From contig CAAGDY010000458.1 of the NCBI GenBank assembly GCA_900768695.1, forward strand, positions 1 to 7,588: 7,588 nucleotides of DNA, read 5' to 3'. The position numbers and the translations under genes were made by a program. Under the pieces are notes generated by a model. The model was not told the origin of the DNA. It saw only the letters and a program-made list of their open reading frames with translations, and made no database searches. How positions within the stretch are numbered: the first letter of the stretch is position 1; the number at the start of each line of letters is the position of its first letter. The DNA is from an uncultured Anaerovibrio sp. (lineage in GTDB: Bacteria > Bacillota > Negativicutes > Selenomonadales > Selenomonadaceae). Below, in pieces: positions 1 through 6,214 of this stretch.

Positions 1-264
1 ATAAACGGCGTCCTGATCGGCCTGATTGTGGATGGCGTTTCCGAGGTGCTGGATATTACGGAGAAAAACGTAGTGCCGCCGCCTGATTTGAAGGCCTCCC
101 AGAATAAGTACATCAGGGGTATTGGCAAGCTGGAGGCCAGCGTTGTGCTGCTCCTGGACTGGGAAAAGCTGTTTTCTGAGGATGACCAGGAGCTGATGGG
201 CAGTGCCGCCGGAGAGGATTCTGCAAAGGACAACGGTGCATCAGGGGAAAATAAATCCGAGTAG
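1..264 (+). CDS. cheW: CheW chemotaxis coupling protein, C-terminal part (5' end outside window)
   Basis: CheW is a small cytoplasmic SH3-like scaffold that links receptor tips to the CheA kinase in chemosensory arrays. The reading frame is open from base 1 and gives the last 87 residues, about half of a typical 140-170 residue CheW. Visible CheW hallmarks are GLIVDGVSEVLDI near the start, a PPP turn, then YIRGIGKLE followed by the hydrophobic strand VVLLLDWEKLF. CheA and CheV share this fold, but the short hydrophilic end after the last strand and the gene context favour CheW. The final 25 or so residues, after FSEDD, form an acidic, Ser/Gly/Ala-rich tail that is probably disordered. The true start lies upstream; the GTG at 28 is an internal valine codon, not an initiation site. 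The receptor gene follows after 48 nt with no terminator visible, so the two are probably co-transcribed. Confidence 0.93.
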   Translation: MNGVLIGLIVDGVSEVLDITEKNVVPPPDLKASQNKYIRGIGKLEASVVLLLDWEKLFSEDDQELMGSAAGEDSAKDNGASGENKSE

Positions 265-300
265 GGTATGGATGGAGTAAGTGTCCGGCATTTTTGAGAT

Positions 301-307
301 AGAGGTG
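301..307 (+). promoter_or_regulatory. Shine-Dalgarno of the receptor gene
   Basis: AGAGGTG lies 5 nt before ATG 313 and 8 nt before ATG 316. The spacing slightly favours initiation at the second ATG, which would shorten the receptor by one residue. No promoter or terminator is recognisable in the 48-nt gap between cheW and this gene, so the receptor is probably read from upstream. Confidence 0.6.
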
Positions 308-312
308 TAGAT

Positions 313-2040
313 ATGATGTTATTCAAGAATATGAAAATCGGTACCAAGCTGATGATTTTTATGGTAATCATGGAGCTTTTGATTATCGGTGTTGCCTATC
401 ATGGCATTACGGTTGCCAGGGATACGGATGAAACCTACAGGGATATTATGAAAAATGACGTGGAGGCCAGTGCCAACGCCTACGAGATGGGCATGCACTT
501 CCAGCATGCCAGGGCCAATATGCTGCTGGTGCTGCGCAGTGATGATCCGGGCAAAAAGCAGGAATACACCGCTGCCATGGAGAAAAATCTTACAGATGCT
601 GATGAATGCCTCAAGGTGCTGCAGCAGACCGCTAAAAGCGACCAGGCCAAGACTGAGATTGCAAATTTGACCACGGCTTATAATAATTTCCGTCAGAGTA
701 CCGCCAGCTATCTCAGACAGCAGGCTGCGCAGCCATTGGAGTCCAGCGCAAGAACTGCGGCTACTACCAACTATGTAAAGAATGATGAAGCTATTGCTGA
801 GAAGCTCCATGAAATTGCCGATATGGGCTACGATGTAGCCAAGAAGCGTGATACGGCTATAAGTGAAGAGCTGGACAGGGATGTTATGGCCATCATGCTG
901 GTGGCTTTGGCCATGATTCTTGCTTCTTCTGCAGCAGGTGTGCTGTTTAACCGGGATGTAAAGAAGCGCCTCATTCAGCTCAGTGAATCTGCTGACAGGA
1001 TTGCTGACGGCGATTTGGCCACCGAGGTTGTTACCAGCACCGGAGATGAGCTGGGGGATGCTGCCGCCAGCTTTGAGATTATGCGTCAGCGCGTCCGTGA
1101 GGTTATGGTGGAGATTAATCATGAGGCGGATCAGGTGGCAGCCGGGGCACAGAATGTATCCGATGCCAGCGTAGCGCTGTCCCAGGGTGCCTCCGAGCAG
1201 GCGGCCTCCGTACAGCAGCTGTCGGCTTCCATATCCCAGATTGCCTCCCAGACAGCCAGCAATGCTCAGAATGCGGAGAAGGCCAACGAGCTGACCGTAG
1301 GCACCAGAAGCAAGGCGGAGGTTGGCAATCAGGAAATGCAGGAAATGCTGTCCGCTATGGAGGAAATCAATGTATCCTCCGCCAATATTTCCAAGATTAT
1401 CAAGGTTATTGATGAGATTGCCTTCCAGACCAATATTCTGGCACTTAATGCGGCTGTGGAGGCCGCTCGTGCCGGTCAGCACGGCAAGGGCTTTGCCGTA
1501 GTGGCGGAAGAGGTGCGCAATCTGGCCGCCCGCAGTGCCAAGGCTGCCAAGGAGACCACCGACATGATTGAGGGTTCCATGGAGAAGGTGGAAGCAGGCC
1601 GGGGCATCGCCCACAAGACGGCGGAGGCTCTGAACGAAATCGTGGGGGATGTGGCTGCGGTAGCCGATATTGTAGCCAGCATTGCCAAGGCATCCAATGA
1701 GCAGAAGCTGGCACTGGAGCAGATTAATCAGGGCGTACAGCAGGTATCCCAGGTTGTTCAGTCCAACTCCTCTACATCTGAGGAGGCCGCTACTGCCAGC
1801 CAGCATCTCAGCACCCAGGCCGATAACATGAAGGCCAGCGTAGGAAGGTTCAAGCTGGGGCATACTGCCAACAGCTTCTATCAGCCTTCCGCTGCCAAGG
1901 CTCCTGCCGCCCGTGGTGAGGTTCAGACGGGCGGTCTGCAGAGAAGTCAGGGAGGAGCTGGCGCGGTAAAGCCTGCCGCCCCTGGTGTGAAGCCGAAAAC
2001 TATCGCCCTGACTGACGAGGAAGGCTTCGGTAAATACTAA
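313..2040 (+). CDS. Methyl-accepting chemotaxis protein with four-helix-bundle sensor, HAMP and signalling domains
   Basis: This is a transmembrane chemoreceptor that controls CheA through CheW. In order it shows a first membrane helix (about residues 12-31), an external mostly helical region (32-188) resembling the 4HB_MCP sensor, a second membrane helix (191-212), HAMP (213-266, with DRIADGDL and GDELGDAA), and a long cytoplasmic coiled coil. The highly conserved hairpin tip is at 366-402, including DEIAFQTNILALNAAVEAAR. Two sites fit the adaptation consensus (small-small-x-x-E/Q-E/Q-x-x-small-small): residues 297-306 with Q301/Q302, and 486-495 with E490/E491. A Pro/Ala/Gly-rich tail of about 55 residues ends in EEGFGKY. 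The ligand cannot be read from the sequence. ATG 313 and ATG 316 are adjacent; the AGAGGTG at 301-307 is 5 and 8 nt from them, so 316 is an equally good start. At 575 aa the length is typical for the class. Confidence 0.96.
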   Translation: MMLFKNMKIGTKLMIFMVIMELLIIGVAYHGITVARDTDETYRDIMKNDVEASANAYEMGMHFQHARANMLLVLRSDDPGKKQEYTAAMEKNLTDADECLKVLQQTAKSDQAKTEIANLTTAYNNFRQSTASYLRQQAAQPLESSARTAATTNYVKNDEAIAEKLHEIADMGYDVAKKRDTAISEELDRDVMAIMLVALAMILASSAAGVLFNRDVKKRLIQLSESADRIADGDLATEVVTSTGDELGDAAASFEIMRQRVREVMVEINHEADQVAAGAQNVSDASVALSQGASEQAASVQQLSASISQIASQTASNAQNAEKANELTVGTRSKAEVGNQEMQEMLSAMEEINVSSANISKIIKVIDEIAFQTNILALNAAVEAARAGQHGKGFAVVAEEVRNLAARSAKAAKETTDMIEGSMEKVEAGRGIAHKTAEALNEIVGDVAAVADIVASIAKASNEQKLALEQINQGVQQVSQVVQSNSSTSEEAATASQHLSTQADNMKASVGRFKLGHTANSFYQPSAAKAPAARGEVQTGGLQRSQGGAGAVKPAAPGVKPKTIALTDEEGFGKY

Positions 2041-2105
2041 AGCGGATAAATAAAGACGAGGTATAGATATATAGACGGGAGCTGCGCATGGAGGCAGATA
2101 TGCAG

Positions 2106-2114
2106 TGATATAAT
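2106..2114 (+). promoter_or_regulatory. Candidate extended -10 promoter for the cheR-cheB-kinase-receiver operon
   Basis: The bases TGATATAAT match the extended -10 consensus TGnTATAAT at every defined position. The hexamer TATAAT is at 2109-2114. No TTGACA-like -35 sits 16-18 nt upstream, which fits an extended -10 promoter that does not need one. Transcription would begin near 2120-2122, giving a leader of about 105 nt before the cheR ATG at 2228. The site is in the longest intergenic gap of the chemotaxis genes, which supports a real promoter. The surrounding AT-rich repeats raise the chance of a coincidental match. Confidence 0.5.
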
Positions 2115-2142
2115 TATGTAGTTATGTAATTATGTAGTTATG
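2111..2142 (+). repeat. Four tandem 8-bp repeats, TARTTATG
   Basis: The unit alternates TAATTATG and TAGTTATG twice, so the array can also be read as two perfect 16-bp units (2111-2126 and 2127-2142). It overlaps the last bases of the candidate -10 element and covers the predicted transcription start. Each junction creates ATG directly followed by TAG or TAA (2116, 2124 and 2132). The array is AT-rich, unlike the coding sequence around it. It could be a slippage-prone tract, a binding site for a regulator, or neutral sequence. Confidence 0.85.
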
Positions 2143-2167
2143 GTAGCTGCACAGAATTTTATTGATG

Positions 2168-2204
2168 CGGCAGCCTGCAATGTGTCAGGCAGCATAGGCT
2201 GCCG
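2168..2204 (+). promoter_or_regulatory. Inverted repeat (9-bp stem) in the cheR leader
   Basis: CGGCAGCCT at 2168-2176 is perfectly complementary to AGGCTGCCG at 2196-2204, enclosing a 19-nt loop. A competing 5-bp stem pairs GCCTG (2173-2177) with CAGGC (2186-2190) and cannot form together with the long one. No U-tract follows, so it is not an intrinsic terminator. It ends about 10 nt before the cheR Shine-Dalgarno and could influence translation, mRNA stability or protein binding. Function is inferred only from the pairing. Confidence 0.5.
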
Positions 2205-2212
2205 TGGAGAAT

Positions 2213-2222
2213 GAGGGAGAGG
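2213..2222 (+). promoter_or_regulatory. Shine-Dalgarno that sets the cheR start
   Basis: GAGGGAGAGG is purine-rich, with GGGAG at 2215-2219, 8 nt before ATG 2228. This supports ATG 2228 over the upstream in-frame GTG at 2204, which has no Shine-Dalgarno and whose first base is part of the inverted-repeat stem. Confidence 0.7.
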
Positions 2223-2227
2223 ACTTT

Positions 2228-3046
2228 ATGCAGGAATCTTTATTCCAGCAGTATGCCCAGCTGGTTCAGCAGCATTTCGGCATCCAGCTGCCATTAGAAA
2301 AAAAAGCGCTGCTGGAGTCGCGTTTGTTCAAGCTGCTCAACGACAGGGCCGGACAGCCGGGATTTGGAGATGAGCGGGAATTTTTGGAGTATGTGCTGGA
2401 GGATGCGTCAGGGAAGGCCCTGACGCTGCTCTCCGAGGCGATTACCACTCATCATACGTTTTTTATGCGGGAAGCTGACCATTTTGATTTTTTTGGCAAG
2501 CAGGTTCTGCCTTATCTGGAGAGCAGCATCAGGGACGGCGATGTGCGTACCTGGTGCGCCGCCTGCTCCAGTGGTGAAGAGGCTTATACGCTGGCCATGA
2601 TTATGGCGGATTTTTTTGCCCTGCGGGGGCCTGAATGGGAAACCACCCTGCTGGCTACGGATTTGTCGCAGGATATTCTTGACGTGGCCAGGGCCGGAAT
2701 TTATGCGGGGGAATCCGTGCGTACCCTGCCTGCCCAGTGGCAGGCGGAGTTTTTTCATCGCCTTTCTGATGGTACATATCAGATTTCTGACAGGCTGAAG
2801 CAGAAGGTCCTCTATCGCAAGTTTAATCTGATGACGCCTGTTTTTCCTTTTAGAAAGCCGTTTCATGTAATTTTTTGCCGCAATGTTATGATATATTTTG
2901 ATACTCCTACCAGGGATGCGCTGGTACGGAAGTTTTATGACTTTTTAGAGCCGGGAGGCTTTTTGTTTGTGGGCCACTCCGAAGTAATTGACAGGCAGTC
3001 GGCACCATTTGAATACGTGATGCCGTCCGTTTATCGAAAGAAGTGA
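2228..3046 (+). CDS. cheR: CheR, chemoreceptor glutamate methyltransferase
   Basis: CheR transfers methyl from S-adenosylmethionine to receptor glutamates in the cytoplasm during adaptation. The 272-residue product has the helical N-terminal domain (about 1-90), ending in TTHHTFFMRE with the conserved Arg82, followed by the methyltransferase fold. Cofactor-site motifs are WCAACSSGEEAYTLAM (109-124), ATDLSQDILDVARAGIY (143-159), FCRNVMIYFD (216-225) and LEPGGFLFVGHSE (240-252), all close to Salmonella/E. coli CheR. The beta-subdomain segment (176-201) lacks the Gly-x-Gly insertion that marks pentapeptide-dependent CheR proteins, matching a receptor without an NWETF end. ATG 2228 is preferred to GTG 2204 because of its ribosome site; using 2204 would add eight acidic residues. 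cheB begins 7 nt after the stop, so the two are probably translated in a coupled way. Confidence 0.96.
   Translation: MQESLFQQYAQLVQQHFGIQLPLEKKALLESRLFKLLNDRAGQPGFGDEREFLEYVLEDASGKALTLLSEAITTHHTFFMREADHFDFFGKQVLPYLESSIRDGDVRTWCAACSSGEEAYTLAMIMADFFALRGPEWETTLLATDLSQDILDVARAGIYAGESVRTLPAQWQAEFFHRLSDGTYQISDRLKQKVLYRKFNLMTPVFPFRKPFHVIFCRNVMIYFDTPTRDALVRKFYDFLEPGGFLFVGHSEVIDRQSAPFEYVMPSVYRKK
3039..3046 (+). promoter_or_regulatory. Weak cheB Shine-Dalgarno overlapping the cheR stop
   Basis: AGAAGTGA resembles the anti-16S complement AGGAGGTGA with substitutions, and ends 7 nt before ATG 3054. It includes the cheR TGA stop, an arrangement that usually means ribosomes finishing cheR help to start cheB. 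Confidence 0.45.
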
Positions 3047-3053
3047 TCCTGAT

Positions 3054-4442
3054 ATGGAACCAGTGAAAATTTTAATAGTTGATGATTCAATGTTTTTTCG
3101 GGAGGTCCTGGCACGGGGGCTGAAGAACCGTCTGCCTGCCGGCAGTGCTATCGAAAAGGCCGGTGATGCCTTTGCCGCCAGGGATAGGATTTTGTCCTTT
3201 GACCCGGATGTGATGATTCTGGATGTGGAAATGCCAAACATGAATGGCATTGAATTTCTGCGCAGGCTGATTGTGCAGTACAATCTGCCCACCATCGTGT
3301 CCAGCTCAAGACCGGCGTACAAGAGCCTGGCCCTGGAAGCAGGGGCTTTTTCCTTTTTGGAAAAGCCATCCAGTACATTGAGCAGCAGCGGCTATATGGA
3401 TGAAATGGCCGAAGAGATAGGCCTGGCTGTGGAGCATGGCAGGAGGCTGGCGGCAGAAGCCGGCCGGGCTGCCGAGGCGGAGGAGGCACAGCTGGCCAGG
3501 GTGGAGGAGCTGGTCAGGCAGGCTGATGCTGACCCGCCAAAGCCACGGGCTTCCTATGAGCTGATGTCAGGCCGGTCATCTGCCCCTGCCGGGGGCGTAT
3601 CTGCCAGAGAGGCCGTGGCGGCGGCAGCGGCTACGGTTGCGTCTACTTCGGATGCGGTCAGCACTGTATCCGTCCTGAGTGGCGGAAATTCGGGGCGGGC
3701 AGGAAAGGGGATGCCGGGCAGCTCCTACAAGGATGCCATAGCTGCCAATATGAACAGGATTGTGGACAGCATGAAGCAGATGTCGGCCATGCGCGGCGAG
3801 GACAGGGAACCGCCCCGCTCCGTGCCCATGAGCCAGATAAAGGTGCCTGTGCCGGGCAAGACCGTACAGCTGATAGCCATCGGGGCCTCAACTGGTGGCA
3901 CGGAGGCGCTGTCAGCGATTCTTAAAGCATTGCAGCCACCTCTGCCGCCTATTGTGATTGTGCAGCATATACCGCCTATGTTTTCCAAGCTGTTTGCAGA
4001 CAGGCTGAACAATGAGTGCCATATTTCCGTCAAGGAAGCGGAAAACGGGGACAGGCTGGAGGATAACTGTGCGTATGTGGCGCCGGGCGACAAGCAGATG
4101 ATGGTAAAGAAATTTGGCGACATGATGCAGCTGGATGTGAACTATGGCCCGAAGGTGAACGGGCATTGCCCGTCTGTGGATGTGCTTTTTAATTCCGTGG
4201 CCGAAAGGATAGGCGACAGGGCGATGGGGGTAATCCTGACCGGCATGGGAGAGGATGGCGCGAGAGGACTTCTGAAAATGCGGGAGGCAGGCTCCGTCAC
4301 ACTCGGACAGGATGAGGCCAGCTGTGTAGTATATGGTATGCCGCGGGCTGCTTATGAGAAGGGGGCTGTCGTACAGCAGCTGCCTTTGTCGGGGATGGCC
4401 AATATGATTACCAACGTGGCCAGGTATCAGGGGAGGCGTTAG
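3054..4442 (+). CDS. cheB: CheB, receptor methylesterase/glutamine deamidase with receiver domain
   Basis: CheB removes methyl groups from receptors and deamidates receptor glutamines once its receiver is phosphorylated by CheA. The receiver (about 1-110) shows the acidic pair D10/D11, phosphoacceptor D57 in ILDVEMPNMNG, S83 or S84 in the Thr/Ser position, and K104 in FLEKP. The catalytic domain (about 270-460) has the Ser-His-Asp triad as S279 in AIGASTGGTEAL, H305 in IVIVQHIPP and D401 in ILTGMGEDGARG. The protein has 462 residues, against about 350 for E. coli CheB. The extra length is a linker (about 106-268) with a charged helical part (Glu/Ala/Arg-rich, 115-157) and a low-complexity Ala/Ser/Gly stretch (172-222). 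All catalytic residues are present, so it should be active. The next gene starts 2 nt after its stop. Confidence 0.96.
   Translation: MEPVKILIVDDSMFFREVLARGLKNRLPAGSAIEKAGDAFAARDRILSFDPDVMILDVEMPNMNGIEFLRRLIVQYNLPTIVSSSRPAYKSLALEAGAFSFLEKPSSTLSSSGYMDEMAEEIGLAVEHGRRLAAEAGRAAEAEEAQLARVEELVRQADADPPKPRASYELMSGRSSAPAGGVSAREAVAAAAATVASTSDAVSTVSVLSGGNSGRAGKGMPGSSYKDAIAANMNRIVDSMKQMSAMRGEDREPPRSVPMSQIKVPVPGKTVQLIAIGASTGGTEALSAILKALQPPLPPIVIVQHIPPMFSKLFADRLNNECHISVKEAENGDRLEDNCAYVAPGDKQMMVKKFGDMMQLDVNYGPKVNGHCPSVDVLFNSVAERIGDRAMGVILTGMGEDGARGLLKMREAGSVTLGQDEASCVVYGMPRAAYEKGAVVQQLPLSGMANMITNVARYQGRR
4430..4436 (+). promoter_or_regulatory. Shine-Dalgarno of the histidine kinase, inside the end of cheB
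   Basis: GGGGAGG lies in the last codons of cheB and ends 8 nt before ATG 4445. The strong site fixes the kinase start and, with only 2 nt between stop and start, indicates coupled translation. Confidence 0.75.
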
Positions 4443-4444
4443 CA

Positions 4445-6202
4445 ATGCATGTAGATACAGGAACGCCCTTTTCGTATAGAGATTTGGAAAGTGTACTTGG
4501 AGGGCTGGGGGACGGCTTTGTCCTGACCAATGTGCAGGGTGTTGTTACCTACATGAACAAGGCTGCGGAGCAGATATTTGAGTGCAGGTACGAGCCGGAG
4601 CAAAGTGTTTTGTTTGCAGATATCTGCAGGCTGATTAATCTGGAGACGAGGGAGCGGTATTTTTGCCCTGTGGCAAAGGCCATCAGGGAAAATAGGACGG
4701 TGGGCCTGAGCAAAAATATCGGGATTATGCACGGTGAGCTGCCTGTGTACCTGTCTGCGACCTGTTCGCCGCGCTATGACAGGGAGGGGAGCATCATCGG
4801 CAGTACCTCCGTGTTCAGGGATATAACCCGCCTGCACGGGCTGGCGCGCAAGATGGAAAGCGACCAGTATTATATGCGTTCCGTGTTTGAGGCGGCGAAG
4901 ATTGGCATCTGCAGTCTCAGCATCCGTGGCGAGATTGTGGAGGTCAATGAGGCGGCGCTGGAAACGCTGGGGGGAACCTACAATGATGCCCTGGGACAGC
5001 AGCTGGGCGATGTATTCAAATGCGTGAACTGCATGCCCTACGGCTGTGGCAGGAGCGAAAAATGCAAGTTCTGCATTATTCGCAACAATATTGAGGCGGC
5101 TGTGCTGGATGACGGATTTTCGGCTGAGTTTGTGGCGGCGGTGATTTCGAGGGTTACGGAGGAGCCTATTTGGCTGCAGTTCTTCCTGACGCAGGTCTGG
5201 AAGGAGAACGAGAAGCAGATTGTGCTGACCATGATTGACATTTCAAAGCGCAAGCAGAGGGAGAAGGAGCTGACCGAGGCACGCCGTATGGCAGAGGCCG
5301 CCAACAATACCAAAACGCAGTTTTTGGCGAATATGAGCCATGAAATCAGGACACCGATAAACGGCATGACGGGCATGATAAATCTGACACTGCGTTCACC
5401 GCTCAACGAAGAGCAGCGTTCAAACCTGCAGGCGGCAAAGCAGTGTTCTGAGGATTTGCTGAAAATTATCAATGACATTCTTGACTATGCCAAGCTGGAA
5501 AATGGCAAGATGGTAATTGAAAAGATAGATTTGGATTTGCATGTGCTTTTGAAGCGCGTCAGTGCCCTGCACGGGCAGGTGGCGGCAGGAAAGGGCCTGG
5601 AGTTTGTCTACCCTGACTGCAGCAGTCTGCCGCAGTTCATTCAGGGGGACCCGCTGAGGCTTCGGCAGATATTGCATAATCTTTTAAACAACGCCCTGAA
5701 ATTTACGGCCAAAGGCTCTATTATGCTGGGAGCCAGGACATTCAAGCGGGGCATCAAGAGCCTGCTGGAGTTTTACGTGGAGGATACCGGCATAGGCATG
5801 ACCACGGAGGCGCAGGAAAAGCTGTTCAAGCCGTTCAGCCAGGTGGATGGCTCCACGACGAGGCGCTTTGGCGGCACCGGGCTGGGACTGATGATTGTCA
5901 AGGAGCTGGTAACGGCTATGGATGGCGAGATACATGTGGTATCAAAGCCGGGGGCAGGCAGCAGGTTTACCTTCTCGATACCCCTTGTGCTGGCAGAGAA
6001 GGCTGATACGGAGCTGAAGGACCAGTCCGTGTTCGTAAATCCTTACTGGGAACGAAGGAGGAAGCCTGACGAGGAGCATGAGGCAGGAGATATGTGGCCG
6101 AAAACACTGCAGGCGGCAGATGGTGATGAGAATGACGATAAGCCGCCTGATGACGATATTCTTGATTTACTGAAATATTGTGAGGATAAGCTGAATAGCT
6201 AG
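4445..6202 (+). CDS. Cytoplasmic PAS-PAS sensor histidine kinase with cysteine cluster
   Basis: This 585-residue kinase has no signal peptide or membrane helix, so it should sense inside the cell. PAS1 spans about 12-130 (DGFVLTNVQGVVTYMNKAAE; ends VFRDITRL). PAS2 spans about 142-268 and contains five cysteines: C193, C196, C201, C207 and C210 (CVNC, GCG, CKFC). A charged coiled-coil linker leads to the HisKA dimerisation domain, with phospho-acceptor H299 in MSHEIRTP. The ATPase domain (about 400-515) has the N box (N412-N416), DTGIGM with D447, FKPFSQVD, and the GGTGLGL lid (476-482), so it looks fully active. There is no fused receiver. Instead a tail of about 70 residues contains a basic patch (ERRRK) and a very acidic end with a short amphipathic helix. 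The adjacent single-domain receiver is the obvious phosphate acceptor. It is not CheA: it has no Hpt or CheW-like domain. The ligand is unknown. Confidence 0.93.
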   Translation: MHVDTGTPFSYRDLESVLGGLGDGFVLTNVQGVVTYMNKAAEQIFECRYEPEQSVLFADICRLINLETRERYFCPVAKAIRENRTVGLSKNIGIMHGELPVYLSATCSPRYDREGSIIGSTSVFRDITRLHGLARKMESDQYYMRSVFEAAKIGICSLSIRGEIVEVNEAALETLGGTYNDALGQQLGDVFKCVNCMPYGCGRSEKCKFCIIRNNIEAAVLDDGFSAEFVAAVISRVTEEPIWLQFFLTQVWKENEKQIVLTMIDISKRKQREKELTEARRMAEAANNTKTQFLANMSHEIRTPINGMTGMINLTLRSPLNEEQRSNLQAAKQCSEDLLKIINDILDYAKLENGKMVIEKIDLDLHVLLKRVSALHGQVAAGKGLEFVYPDCSSLPQFIQGDPLRLRQILHNLLNNALKFTAKGSIMLGARTFKRGIKSLLEFYVEDTGIGMTTEAQEKLFKPFSQVDGSTTRRFGGTGLGLMIVKELVTAMDGEIHVVSKPGAGSRFTFSIPLVLAEKADTELKDQSVFVNPYWERRRKPDEEHEAGDMWPKTLQAADGDENDDKPPDDDILDLLKYCEDKLNS

Positions 6203-6208
6203 GAGGGG
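6201..6208 (+). promoter_or_regulatory. Strong Shine-Dalgarno of the receiver gene, overlapping the kinase stop
   Basis: AGGAGGGG contains the full AGGAGG core, 8 nt before ATG 6215, and shares two bases with the TAG stop of the kinase. It is the best ribosome site in the window, so the small receiver may be made in excess over its kinase. Confidence 0.8.
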
Positions 6209-6214
6209 TGTACA

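Noticed and set aside
28..30. GTG 28 as the start of a small protein
   Set aside because: The CheW frame is open upstream to base 1 and the upstream residues fit the CheW fold, so this codon is internal.
319..1863. A 514-codon open frame on the minus strand opposite the receptor gene
   Set aside because: The product has no recognisable domain and is rich in Leu/Gly/His as expected from complementing a coiled-coil gene. The + strand frame gives a textbook receptor with conserved tip, so this is a codon-bias shadow.
2051..2077. Sigma-28 type flagellar promoter (TAAA with a GCCGATAT-like -10) downstream of the receptor gene
   Set aside because: TAAA is present, but the sequence 15 nt downstream does not resemble GCCGATAT, so the match is not supported.
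2082..2105. Terminator after the receptor gene formed by CTGC/GCAG pairs
   Set aside because: The pairing is limited to four base pairs with an unpaired interior and no U-run follows.
2204..2227. GTG 2204 as the cheR start
   Set aside because: It has no Shine-Dalgarno and its first base is in the inverted-repeat stem, whereas ATG 2228 has a well-spaced purine-rich site. It would only add eight acidic residues.
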